Part shown: piece by piece, positions 1 to 64,000 of the stretch
Layout: each line of letters opens with the position of its first letter
Position numbering within the stretch: the first letter of the stretch is position 1
Assembly (NCBI GenBank): GCA_030674185.1
Contig: JAPXFY010000018.1
Coordinates: 44,683,432-44,747,431 of the forward strand
DNA: 64,000 nt
Source: Monoplex corrugatus
Taxonomy: Eukaryota; Mollusca; Gastropoda; Littorinimorpha; Ranellidae
Direction: 5' to 3'
Translations under genes and position numbers: made by a program
Notes under the pieces: generated by a model
What the model was told of the DNA's origin: nothing
What the model saw: the letters and a program-made list of their open reading frames with translations, nothing else
Databases searched by the model: none

Positions 1-120
1 CCATGGAACCGACCCTATATGAAATACGTATTTATGAGAGACACACAGAGAGAGAGAGAGAGACAGAGACAGACAGACAGAGAGAGAGAGCTAGAGAGAG
101 AGAGAGAGAGAGAGACAGCA
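1..120. repeat. Direct duplicate of 829-946
   Basis: ccatggaaccgaccctatat, gaaatacgtatttatgagag and the following (GA)n tract with an internal gagct break are repeated at 829-946, differing mainly in short repeat counts. The intervening 700 bp holds a microsatellite, a tRNA-like segment and a foldback half-copy. Confidence 0.85.
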
Positions 121-404
<284 letters not shown>

Positions 405-475
405 AATTGGAGTCCCTGTAGTGCAGTAGATATCTTGCTAGACTTTTAATCGCAGATTCGTAACCCTCCGGGAAT
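405..475 (+). other. tRNA-Lys-like pseudogene or SINE head
   Basis: gtccctgtagtgcagtagat resembles a tRNA 5' strand and box A, and gctagacttttaatcgcag resembles a tRNA-Lys anticodon arm (loop ctttta). The T-arm (gtaaccctccggga) is degenerate and the acceptor stem does not close. Not a functional tRNA. Confidence 0.3.
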
Positions 476-599
476 GACCACATTTCAGTTTACGTGCGAT
501 GGCTGGTTCTTTTGATAGAGCAGAGGTGGACTCAAGATACTCATATCTTGGATTCAGTCCCACCCTGCAGCATAAAAGCTGGGTTCTTCATTGCCCATG

Positions 600-665
600 T
601 TAACCCTTTGATTTTTGCATCCTGTCCACCAGCGTCCTGCATTGTCAACCATGCTAGCACCCACA
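600..665. mobile_element. Foldback repeat half-copy F, reverse orientation
   Basis: ttaaccctttgatttttgca, then tcctgtccaccagcgtcctg and cattgtcaaccatgctagca are the reverse complement of the right half of copies A and B. The other half is missing. Confidence 0.6.
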
Positions 666-828
666 CTAAACACAATACATGCCTACAAGGACGGAAGAGG
701 TATACCTAAACACAAGCTCCCCCCCCCCTCCTCTCAAAAGCTCTGCCGAATTTCGGGTTCTCCACAAAAAGATGCAGCCAGAGAACGGACTTTCTTTTAT
801 TTTCCATGGGCATGTTGCTACAGACTGC

Positions 829-946
829 CCATGGAACCGACCCTATATGAAATACGTATTTATGAGAGACACAGAGAGAGAGAGAGAGAGACAGAGACAG
901 ACAGACAGAGAGAGAGAGCTAGAGAGAGAGAGAGAGAGAGAGAGAG
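829..946. repeat. Second copy of the 5' duplicate with a (GA)n tract
   Basis: Matches 1-120; GA-rich from 868 to 946. Confidence 0.85.
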
Positions 947-1059
947 CATCTGAAATACAATGAACTATGATGGCCATGATTTGATTCCAAATTCTAAATA
1001 TTTGCGATTCGTCCATTTTAAGCTGGGAACACATTATTTCTACGAGTTCATCTGCGCCG

Positions 1060-2332
1060 ATTTCATTGGTTGGCACCAGTTACACCACGTCTGCTGTCGA
1101 GTCATCATCATCATGTGCCGTGCTAGAAGGCGTTGGCGATCATGACCCTCCATACGAATCTATCTTTTGTCTCCCGCCCTTTCTGTCTTCATCCATTCTG
1201 CGAATCCGTCCAATATTTTCTCTCTGGGTCTATCTTGTGCTCTTCTTTTCGCTCCAGCTTTCCTGTTGTGACTAAGTGCTCAAATTTCTCTTTCCTCATA
1301 AATTGTCCTATAAATGTTGCTTATCTTTTCCTAATCTTCTTCATTAATGTTCTTTTTGTGTTTGCCTCTTTCGGGACACTCTCGTTTGTTTTCTTTGCTG
1401 TCCATGGAACTCTCAACATTCTTCTTAGAAATCACATTTCAGCTTCCTCAGTCTTGTTCTACTTTGCATGTTGACTGTCCACGCTTTGCATCCATACAAC
1501 AGAATTGGTTCAGTATAAAGCAGAAGAACTCTCTTCCTGATGTTAATTGATAGGCAATTGTTGGTAAGAACGCTTTTCATTTGCTTGAATGTTGTTTTAG
1601 CTTGGCCAGTTCTGCTGGATATTTCTAATGGTTCTCTGCCGTCTGGTGAAATGGCTGTTCCCAGATATTTAAACTGATTAAATCGTCTCAAATTTGTGCC
1701 ATTTGCTACTGGTTTCCATGAGGGGATTTTTTTTTCTTTACTGATTACCATTACTTCATTTTTCTTGCTATGTAGTTCTAACCCTTTGTTTCTGCTTTCC
1801 ATTTCTATCATATATTTACAAGATTTTGTTGGTCTTTTCAATTTTCTTTGCAATTAGAACGGTGTCATCTGTATAACGAAGATTGTTTATCATTTTACCT
1901 CCAATCCTCCAACCTTTATTCCACGTCATTCTTCTAGATTTCTCATGACAGTTTGGCTGTAAAATGAAAACAAATCAGGTGACGGAACACAGACAGTTTG
2001 GATGTAAAATGAAAACAAATCAGGTGACAGAACACATCCTTGCCTAACCCCTTTTTTGATATTTTGGAAAGAGCTTATTTCTTTTCTACTTTCATTGCTG
2101 CTCTTTGCTCTCAATACTGTACATATTCCTAATTATTCTTAGAGCTTTTCCATCAATATTGTGCTTTTCAAGTTGTTTGATCAATTCTTCATGTCTTACC
2201 CGATCAAGATCCTTAGTATAATCAACAAAACATAAATTCAAATCCTTATTCAACTCAGCTGATCTTTCTATGAGAGTTCTTAGCATGTATTTGCCATCAG
2301 TAGTTCCTTTCACTTCAACAAACCGCAGTTTT
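1060..2332 (-). pseudogene. RTE-like non-LTR retrotransposon fragment (reverse transcriptase C-terminal half), degenerate
   Basis: Reading on the - strand from 2332: KGTTDGKYMLRTLIERS, LNLCFVDYTKDLDRVRHEEL and DGKALRIIRNMY (palm start), then KGVRQGCVLSPDLFSFY (2100-2030), then NEVMVISKE, FNQFKYLGTAISPDGR and LLLYTEPILLYGCKAWT (1800-1450), and further down TTGKLERKRRAQDRPREK. These follow the order of RTE-type endonuclease/RT ORFs. Frames change repeatedly, the YxDD box is not intact, and a 45-bp tandem duplication (1948-2037) repeats the SPDLFSFY segment, so the copy is dead. The 5' part is missing. Confidence 0.85.
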
Positions 2333-2652
2333 TTGTGTTGTTGTTGTTGTTTTCTGTTATGATTCTGTTCCGTCGTGTCTTCATCATGATTATTGTTAAT
2401 AGGATCTTTGTCACATGACTCATCAAGCTGGTTGTACGATGGAGCTGGCATTCCATAACCGCTGCTTCCGTTGGAAGTGCAATGAAAATTGATTTTGACA
2501 TATCTTTAGGGATTTTTCCCGTGTCATGAATTGCATTTAAAAGAACTTTTATTTTTTCAATACCAAATTCTGTCGAGTGTCACACTGCAAGATATTTGAA
2601 GAATTTCAATCAAAGATTACAAACAAAACTTATTATACTTAGAGCCAGTTGA

Positions 2653-2783
2653 AATAATAATAATAATAATAATAATTACAATATTTATATAGCGCAAAAT
2701 CTTGATAAAATCAAATCTAAGCGCTGAAACAGACACACACACACGCACGCACGCACACGCACGCACGCACGCACGCACACACA

Positions 2784-2815
<32 letters not shown>

Positions 2816-3559
2816 CACCGCGAGCGCGCGCGCGCGCACACACACACACACACACGCACACGGCTATAAATGGGGAGAAAGAATAAAGGCAATGGAAAAT
2901 TATAGAGAGCATATTATATACAATTATATATTACAATGTGATTCCCCTCCGAGTGGAGACAGGCTGCAGAGGGGATTGAGTGAGATCAGGATTTTATGCA
3001 GAGGAGAAAAGGTGAGTTTTGAGAGCGGACTTGAAGGAGAGAAAAGTAGGTTGCTGACGGACTGAGAGAGGAAGTTTGTTCCAGGAGAGCGGACCAGAAA
3101 CAGAGAAGGCTCGTGGACCATAGGTATTGAGCTTAGTGCGTGGAAAGCGAAAGTCAGAGGATCGGAGGCAGAGCGGAGGGTACGTGAGGGAACATAGATC
3201 TCAAGTAGGCTTGACAGGTAATCGGGGGCTGCGTTATTGAGGCTTTTGTAGCACATGGTGTCTAGTTTGTACTGTATGCGCTTTGATACAGGGAGCCAGT
3301 GAAGTTGTGCCAGGAGAGGAGATATGTGGTCAGCTTTTTTCTTTTTGAGTACAAGGCGTGCAGCATTGTTTTGAATGCGCTGTAGGATGTGAATGGTGGA
3401 GGCAGGAAGACCGGACAGGAGTGAATTGCAATAGTCAATGCGAGACATTATGAAGGAGAGAACGAGTTTTGCAGTTGTTTCCACAGAGAGATACTTCCTG
3501 ATCAGGCTTATACGATTGATTACACTGGTCAGGTTTGTTATACTTAAAGTAATGTGCAT
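2653..3559 (-). pseudogene. 5'-truncated LINE: C-terminal RT tail plus 3' UTR
   Basis: The - strand ORF 3559-2924 encodes 211 aa with [33 protein letters not shown] and [20 protein letters not shown], the post-RT region typical of CR1/L2/RTE-like LINEs. After the stop the strand continues through a (CACG/CA)n insertion (2733-2860) to agcgcttagattt, gcgctatataaat and an (ATT)n tail ending near 2653. That is a classical LINE 3' terminus with a short inverted repeat (AGCGC/GCGCT). The uninterrupted ORF suggests a fairly recent insertion. It is 5' truncated near 3560. Confidence 0.85.
2733..2860. repeat. (CACG)n/(CA)n/(CG)n microsatellite in a LINE 3' UTR
   Basis: Alternating acac and acgc quads with a cgcgcgcg core, inserted between the stop codon and the terminal (ATT)n of the LINE at 2653-3559. 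Confidence 0.95.
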
Positions 3560-5170
3560 TTTTCATAATGTTTCTTTGAAAAGCTGTCAGTAGCTTCATC
3601 AGTCTGTCGAAAAACGTTTCCTCTCGTTCAGCACATCTAGGAATAAGTAGGTACCAGAGCAAGTCGTGGCGTGTATTTCTAACAACTTGAGTGAACAAAT
3701 TTCCTTAACTGAAGTGGGAAAACGTGATATATTTGTGTTTTAGGCGATACAAATTACATAATACATGTTATTTTGAAATATTCATTGACTAGGAAAGCTT
3801 ATATACATGCAACTCACTAATCATCCCCGGCTGACCCACCCCCATAAAACGGTAACGCCATCTTGTACATGAAAAACAATCTTGTGCATATAAAACAAAA
3901 CAAAATAACAAACAAACATAACATGACTGTAACGAAAACGGAGCAATAGTTAGCCTAAATGAAAAGGGGGACCTGAAAACAAATGCAAAGACGAAAATTG
4001 TCACGGTTGTGAACAACCAGGATAATAATCTTAATTGTTTCGGTCAGTAATTAAAAGAAGAAAGTGACCGTTAAGATTCATATTGAAAGTGCAACAGTAT
4101 AAGAAACTCAAACTGTTTTATATTTTAATGTTCTCTTTTCGTAAGCTTCGCAGGCTACCACCAAATATATGCCACTTTCTCTCCATTGGGAAAATAGAGT
4201 TTATATAACTGATCGTGTCTTTTCCCACATGAGAAACAAAAGATATTTATTGATCCGATTTTGAAAGCAAAATGTAATACATAAACTTTCCATTTTAACA
4301 AAATATGAATAAATTGTAGTTTCTTGAAGTATTTATAATGGATCATTATTGACGAGCTTAACTATAAGTTTAGCCTATTTTTTCTTCCCGAACAAAGATG
4401 GGACGTATGCAGAATCGACGAATGATACTGGGTCCTGACTGGGTCCTGCACCATGTAAATGCACAAACCTTGTTGAATGGGACATAAAAAGTCTGAAAGG
4501 CCTTTTACTGAATCCTAGTAGGCCTACCTTGACTTTTCGACATGTAGCAGGCACCGCACGTTGAAAAAGCTCTGTGCGCCCGCGCGCGCTCGTTGTGTTC
4601 TAACCATTAAGCCACCCATTTCCACTCGCCGTGTGCATGGTGATTTGTGCCTCTACAGCAGCAGACGACACACTTACTTCAATGAGGAAGTTAGCTAAGT
4701 GAACAGCTCAGACTTTTTGACGCGCGTATCGGTAAAAAATATCTGGCAAAATGCTCTGTTCTCCATGTCGAGTCTGACAGCTTTTGCATGGATATCTGTT
4801 TTTACAATCCATATTGTTTCACTAGTTTATTTATCTGTTTGACCAGACTGTCCGAGCGGTTGACGGCTGCCGGCCTCCCACTTGCGATATCTTGGTCCTC
4901 CGCTATCAAAATATAGTACGTCACTATTGTTTCTAAAACAATAGTTTCTCATCGGTGTGATGTTCTAGGCTACTGAAAAAAAGTTGTTTTTCAATATTTA
5001 TGTGTATGCTGGTTTATGATGGTCCTGAATGTGGAAGAAATTTGTTGTACTCGCGCATGAATAACCAACTTGCATGACGTCAAACTTAGCGCCGCAGTGT
5101 GTCCATCGACGCGGGCATGTAGCACAGTTTGTGAGGAATCGTGTTGTTTCCTGAACTGGGATGTGAGTAA

Positions 5171-5236
5171 GTGCATTGGTTAAGTGTTTGTGTCTCTGGA
5201 TCTGGTGGAAACGTTTCCACAACATTCTGTACATAC
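5171..5236 (+). other. Probable 5' UTR next to the PKA-RII start
   Basis: The reading frame of exon 1 is open through this stretch and contains an ATG at 5171. The 22 residues it would add resemble no known RII N-terminus and carry no helix-like pattern. I read it as 5' UTR. The 250 bp upstream are comparatively CpG-containing (for example around 5045-5120), which fits a promoter-proximal position, but no TATA box or initiator stands out. Confidence 0.4.
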
Positions 5237-59158
<53,922 letters not shown>

Positions 59159-60792
59159 AAGCACATACTGGGAAACCCACTGCCAGGCGCTGGCTCTACT
59201 CCCACTGCTTTTGAGTGTTGTCCGTCGGACCGGAGGCCAGTTCTTCCATCCCACCCAGTCTGCTATGGGTCACATTTTGTACACTCCTGTCTTGTAGTCC
59301 TGTATGTTGATTGCTCACCTGGAGGTTTAGGCTGTATGTTGTGGTTTCCTCATTACCTGCTTTCGATCCTTTTCTTCTTTACTAATCAAACAGAACTGCC
59401 ACTATTGAGTTGATGAGTGAAAGAATCTGTCTTGTTCATTGTTAAAGACGCTTCAGAGACTAACGATGCAAGTCTTGATGCTACGGTGAAAGTGAACCCA
59501 GAGAAAGTTTCTAAGATGAAGTCATTGTGAGTTTATCATACTGTCAGAATGTTGACTCAGACCTAAAGGCTGAGCTGTCGAAGATAAACGTCGTCAGATG
59601 AAAAAGTTAACAGACGAAGCAAAGTCCAGTGTCGCAATATGTCGTTAAAGGTGTCCTGTTTCTTCCTCAAGGTATGAATTGTTGAACATGACGTGTATTA
59701 CCTGATTACATGATGTTGTTTCCCCGTGTGTTACTTATTTATTGGCACTTGTTGATAGATTTGTTTACATGTCTTTGACTTGTTCGTATGCTTTTGTACA
59801 GGAGATGAGAAACATTTACAGAGTTATTTGAAGTATTGTGTTAAACAGACGGAAGACTATTCAGGAGACAAAGTGTTTTTGTTTTTTTTATACACACTTG
59901 GTTAAAGCACTAACAGTAACATGGAAAGTTCAGTATCGTATGGCCATGCCTTTACTGCTATTATTCAACAAGGTCTTGCCAGTGTATAGCTGTTGTTTTC
60001 TCGCTTGATCAGAGATCACAATCTGTTGAAGTGTTTTGGATATAACCTTAGTTCTAGTCAGTTCTCCGTGCCAACTGCAATGTGTTAAACGTTTTTATTG
60101 ATTTGTTGACACTGGAATATGTAGTATAATAGGAATATTTTTACAGTAATGCAGTAGTTCCATAAACTAATCAAAAATCCGAATTGATGTTAATATCAGC
60201 ATCTCTTCCCTTCCATTCAAATGTATGTAATCATGAGTCTCATGTAAGGTAAAAATATTCAGCTGATTGTGTTTGCTGAAATAAGGGAACAAAATTCTGC
60301 CAGAACTACATTTTATCAATAGGGAACATAATTTTGTCATACCAGTGGCATAGTAAGTATGGTCCTGTTCTGTTAATCTCCAGTGGTGGTATTTTTCTGT
60401 CAATATTAATATGTTTGTATTAAACTGCTGCACACTAGAACAGCCACGCATCAAGGGTTGTAGTCAGCTGACTTTTAAGCCTGCAAGATACAAAATCTGA
60501 TTGCTTGAATTTGCAGTTTGTGACTTGCATTTGAAATTTTTCTCGGATGAAACTTCAAGAGGTTCTCCTCCCCCTGCCCTGAAGCATAGTAGTAAGCTCT
60601 TAGATTGGAGTAGTTTAGCTCAGTAACGGAGTGAGCATATATACCCTAACGATTGTATAGATTGATCGTCTTGTTTAGTTTGTTTGTTTTTTATTTTACC
60701 ATATTAACGTTTTATGCCAGATCAGCTTTCGGTGATTTTTACAGCTGATGCTGTCCCAAGTATTCACAAGTCTTTGTTAATTTATGTGAGTG

Positions 60793-60888
60793 ATAGTGTG
60801 TTTCAGTTTTATCTTTTCTTTCTTTTTTGTTTATGTTTCAATAGTGTGTTTCAGTTTTATCTTTTCTTTCTTTTTTGTTTTTGTTTCT
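60793..60888. repeat. 48-bp tandem duplication in the 3' flank
   Basis: atagtgtgtttcagttttat then cttttctttcttttttgttt occurs twice with a 48-bp period, with minor differences at the end of the second copy. Confidence 0.85.
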
Positions 60889-61859
60889 GCAGTGTTTTCT
60901 TGTACTGATTTCCACTCTGTCAAAGATGTACTACCATTTGGGCAGTATCATCACTGTTCTGCGTATTTGAATTACAGAAATTGCCAATGTGTAACTATCA
61001 GGAAGAGGAGGGATCTTCTATCACATATAATTGTAATGTGAACCATGTTCTGTTGAGGTGTATTTAACACTTCACTAAGTTCATTCTGTTTAGTGCCATG
61101 TTGTCCCATAACAGACATTGAGTGCGTGTGCATGCTTATTCACTATGTATAGGTTTTTTCTACATTGGAAATAAGTAGAATTGCATTTCATGTCTGGAGC
61201 AGAATGGTTGGCATGAAACTTTTTTAATATGAAGAAACAAGGATCTGTTGTCTAAAACAGAGTGAAACAGTCTTGAATCTCTTGCTGTTAGGTGTTCTGT
61301 GTTAAGTTTGGACATGCGTCATACAAGTTGAGTGATCACCAGGTCGATAGATCAGCTTTTATGTTGATATCAGTTTTATGTTAGGTCTTTTCTGAACTTC
61401 TTTTATATGGCTAAAGTATTTTTAATAGTAAAAAGGAAATGATACCAAGAATTATGAAAGTTTTTCTGTACAGGGTACAGGAACATAATCATTATCAGCT
61501 GAGCATTAATAGCACCAACACCTCATATTTGAATTGTTGGAAAGTTTTGAACTAAAGAGTGGTTACATGTGTATGTGCTCTTGTTTGTTGTTGTGTTTTT
61601 GGTATGGAAGGATAGGGGGAATCCACACCTCAGCCTGACTACCATCTGTAGTGTTGTCACTTATTTGCTGTTTTTTTCAACATGCAGTACCTCTGCTTCT
61701 TCCGATTGCTGCCCATGGCCAAGAGGGAGGATAGCTGTTAACACCAAAGCTAGGCTTGTGCAGCACGTTTTCTTACAGCTTTGGATTGTCCTTTCTTTGG
61801 GTGGGGGTTAATGGAGGCAAGATTGCCAGATATGAACGTGGGTATTGTTTTGGTGATTA

Positions 61860-62050
61860 ACTTCAGCCTGCCTCACAGTCATTTGCTGGATTCGAACCTT
61901 GCGGCCAGACAGAATGTCTTGAAGTTGGAGGCTGGGCGCAGCCACTAGTTTGACCATACTTTACCAAATGATAGACTGATGGAAACAGTACTGCTGCAGG
62001 CATCATTAATAAGTAATGTTGGGTATCATCAGCTTGTATTAAAGATGTAA
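61860..62050 (-). mobile_element. SINE-like fragment in the 3' flank
   Basis: Contains tgctggattcgaaccttgcg, whose core ggattcgaacc is the reverse complement of a pol III box B, followed by ggaggctgggcgcagccact. Likely a diverged tRNA-derived SINE; limits are uncertain. Confidence 0.4.
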
Positions 62051-63920
62051 GCGGTAACCTGCCCATGAAACTACACCGTGTGATGTTCTTGCCAAAACCA
62101 ACTGTCAGATACGTGAGCTTGCTTCAGATTGCCAGACGGTTTTAGATTATAAGGAGTGTTAAGAAGTCATGTTCTGACAAATTCTCAGAAGCAGTGCTGA
62201 CGAGTTGCAAAATAAACATCTTCATGAAGTGGTAGAGATTGCGAGTCTGTAGTCCAGTCCAGTGACTTGCCGTCATCATGGGATGAAAAGTCAATCACCT
62301 CTTTAACATTTTGAGTTGATCAGAGTCAACTTCATTGGATTGAAAGCTTTCAAACTTAGAGTCTCTTGTGGACTTAGTTCATTTGTGCAAGTTTTTTTCA
62401 CTGTGTGATCAGGGACGTAATGTTTTTGTTAAATGGCCTGGCAGCCTGGTTTTTTTTTTTTTGCTTTTTTTTTTTTTAAATGAGCAAATATTTTAACCTT
62501 AACTACCATTTGTTGATATTCCATGGACATAAAATTGAATTTTTTTTTTTTTTTTTTTTTGTGAATCATGTGATATATTCTGGTAATGAAGGCAGTGTTT
62601 ATCAAAGGAGCAGAGTATTATCTTAACCAAGTATTAATACTTTGCAGGCTGATGTTTTACAGTAGCCTGGGCATGGAAAGACAGTATATACATGGCTTTG
62701 GTGACATAACATTTAACCGTTTCGGTTTTCGCTGTAAGGGTTTTCTTTGTGTGAATTTGTTTTCCAGAAGATGAGGAGGGTTGGTAATTTTTTTTAACAG
62801 GCAGTTAAGTATGTACATTTTTCTTGTACATTTTTTTATATAAAAAGCAAGATCTGTGACTGCGAGTGGTGTTACTTTTTATAATCATGCATCTCATCTG
62901 TGTAATTGACCGTGTGTTTTGTGTGTATACTGAAACTTGTGTTTTGTGCTGGCCAGTTATGATAGATCTTATAACTCGTCTGAGTGTGAATTTGTCTTGA
63001 TTGGATGTATTGATGTTACTTACTCCGATGGGAATTGAAATTGGAAAAACATGATGAGGAAAAAGAATGATTAACGGTTTAAGATCTCAAAAGACAGTTA
63101 TGATTGGAATATGAGCTGATTGCAGTGATAATTATAAGAATAAGGATGAAATTCTGTAAAGAGGACAGGATGTTTTTAAAGCAAAATGTTGGAGATCTTT
63201 ATTATTGTTATGTTGCATTCTTATATCAAGTTATGCATGCATGATGTCCACTGTGAGGTACCTATTCATACGCATCCTGAGCGGGGGGAAACAAAACTTC
63301 ACCCATCATTGCTTGTTGAATTTAATGCTTGAAGGCCTTGTGCATTTCCTTTGTCTGGATGTGGTGATTTGAGCTGCTCAAGGGAGACTGTTGTGTCAAC
63401 ATTTTCATTCAACACAGATATTTTAAGTTCTGTATAAAAATCATTTGTGAAGTTGGCTTGTGTAAATTAAGTGAATGTGTATCCTTTTGAGGACACATGA
63501 TGTTGTCTCCACTGACTAACTTCAGAATGTGTATTCCATTCAGTTTATACTTTCTTTTTTTTTTTTTTTTTTTTTTTCATGTTTGATTCCTTTTCATCTT
63601 ACCTATTGTTGTGTTGACTAGATCTGAGTTTTAGTTTGTCAAGAGAACACTTTATATTCAGTTACATGAGTGTATATTAAAATGAATACCACCAGTGTTA
63701 CGGTGTGATGTCTTTGTGAATGCCTCGACATTTTCTAATTATGAAATGAGATGACCCATACTGGAGTCAGTGAGTTGTCTGTGTCTCAACCTCTCTTGAG
63801 GTCTTTTTGTCAGGAAGGATGTTGGCTGTGTGACTGGCCCTGTCTTTTATCTGATGAATGATGGTCATGGGATGTGAGAACTTGTTTGTAGATGGTAGGA
63901 AGTTGAAATCTAATGTCTGT

Positions 63921-64000
63921 TTAATGTCTGTTGACTCCAGCACCCTATCCACCAACTGCAAAAAACCTTAAACCTTTGACTCCCTCACCCTATCCACTAG
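63921..64000. mobile_element. Foldback repeat copy E, cut by the window end
   Basis: ttaatgtctgttgactccag, then caccctatccaccaactgca and tttgactccctcaccctatc match the left half of copies A and B. The right half lies outside the window. Confidence 0.7.

Larger units (their letters stand above)
59159..64000 (+). other. Putative long 3' UTR / downstream flank
   Basis: No supported coding region follows the stop. The sequence is T-rich with several poly-T runs (for example about 62540-62560 and 63548-63577), a 48-bp tandem duplication (60793-60888) and a SINE-like segment with a box-B-like ggattcgaacc at about 61888. AATAAA occurs at 62211-62216 and could be a polyadenylation signal, but nothing here fixes the transcript end. 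A foldback-repeat copy begins at about 63921 and runs off the window. Confidence 0.4.

Noticed and set aside
4842..4905. tRNA-Ser/Leu-like sequence (tgtccgagcggttgacggc)
   Set aside because: The box A-like part is good, but no closing acceptor stem or T-arm could be found; at best an eroded SINE head.
5171..5236. Upstream ATG extending PKA-RII by 22 residues
   Set aside because: The extension matches no RII N-terminus, while the docking domain starts cleanly at MSFEIPPGL.

Overview
This is eukaryotic nuclear DNA, most likely from a mollusc and probably a gastropod. That placement is an inference from the style of the interspersed repeats and from the protein sequence; the window contains no species marker. 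It is dominated by one long intron-rich gene on the + strand: a type II regulatory subunit of cAMP-dependent protein kinase (PKA-RII). Thirteen coding exons run from 5237 to 59158 and encode about 395 residues. An extra in-frame 69-bp exon at 43379-43447 would give about 418. The exons cover, in order, the docking/dimerization helix pair, an acidic linker, an RRKS autophosphorylation/inhibitor site, cyclic-nucleotide-binding domain A, domain B and a C-terminal helix. Exon junctions join in phase. The one break is a single extra base inside exon 7, just before the FGE motif of domain A. The intron after exon 11 appears to be GC-AG.

Layout. 1-5170: 5' flank with microsatellites, two reverse-strand non-LTR retrotransposon fragments (about 1060-2332 and 2653-3559) and ordinary AT-rich DNA. 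5171-19379: exon 1 and a 13.9-kb intron holding a SINE (6465-6790), a pogo-like TA-flanked element (7252-7888), a second SINE (about 9185-9400), a LINE remnant (11190-11690), foldback repeats and a complete but dead mariner (14557-15857). 19380-24148: exons 2-5, with a TTAA-flanked 309-bp insertion inside a SINE (21874-22182). 24149-37927: exons 6-10 plus LINE remnants (24545-25790 and 34990-35430). 37928-50222: the candidate cassette exon, exon 11, a 1.9-kb array of 66-bp repeats and exon 12. 50223-59027: the last intron, with a 6.6-kb TTAA-bounded piggyBac-type element (50464-57072; transposase remnants on the - strand in three blocks) and a 1.4-kb array of 59-bp repeats that runs up to the acceptor of the last exon. 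59028-64000: last coding exon, stop codon and putative 3' UTR/flank.

The PKA-RII product would sequester the catalytic subunit until cAMP binds, and would be tethered to A-kinase anchoring proteins through its N-terminal helices. Everything else is mobile or repetitive DNA in introns and flanks. A notable theme is TTAA-targeted elements: the 6.6-kb piggyBac, a 309-bp insertion with an empty-site comparison in the window, and a foldback family bounded by TTAA. The least explained features are the spliced-looking architecture and nested small exon pair of the piggyBac element, and the two long minisatellites flanking exon 12 and exon 13.
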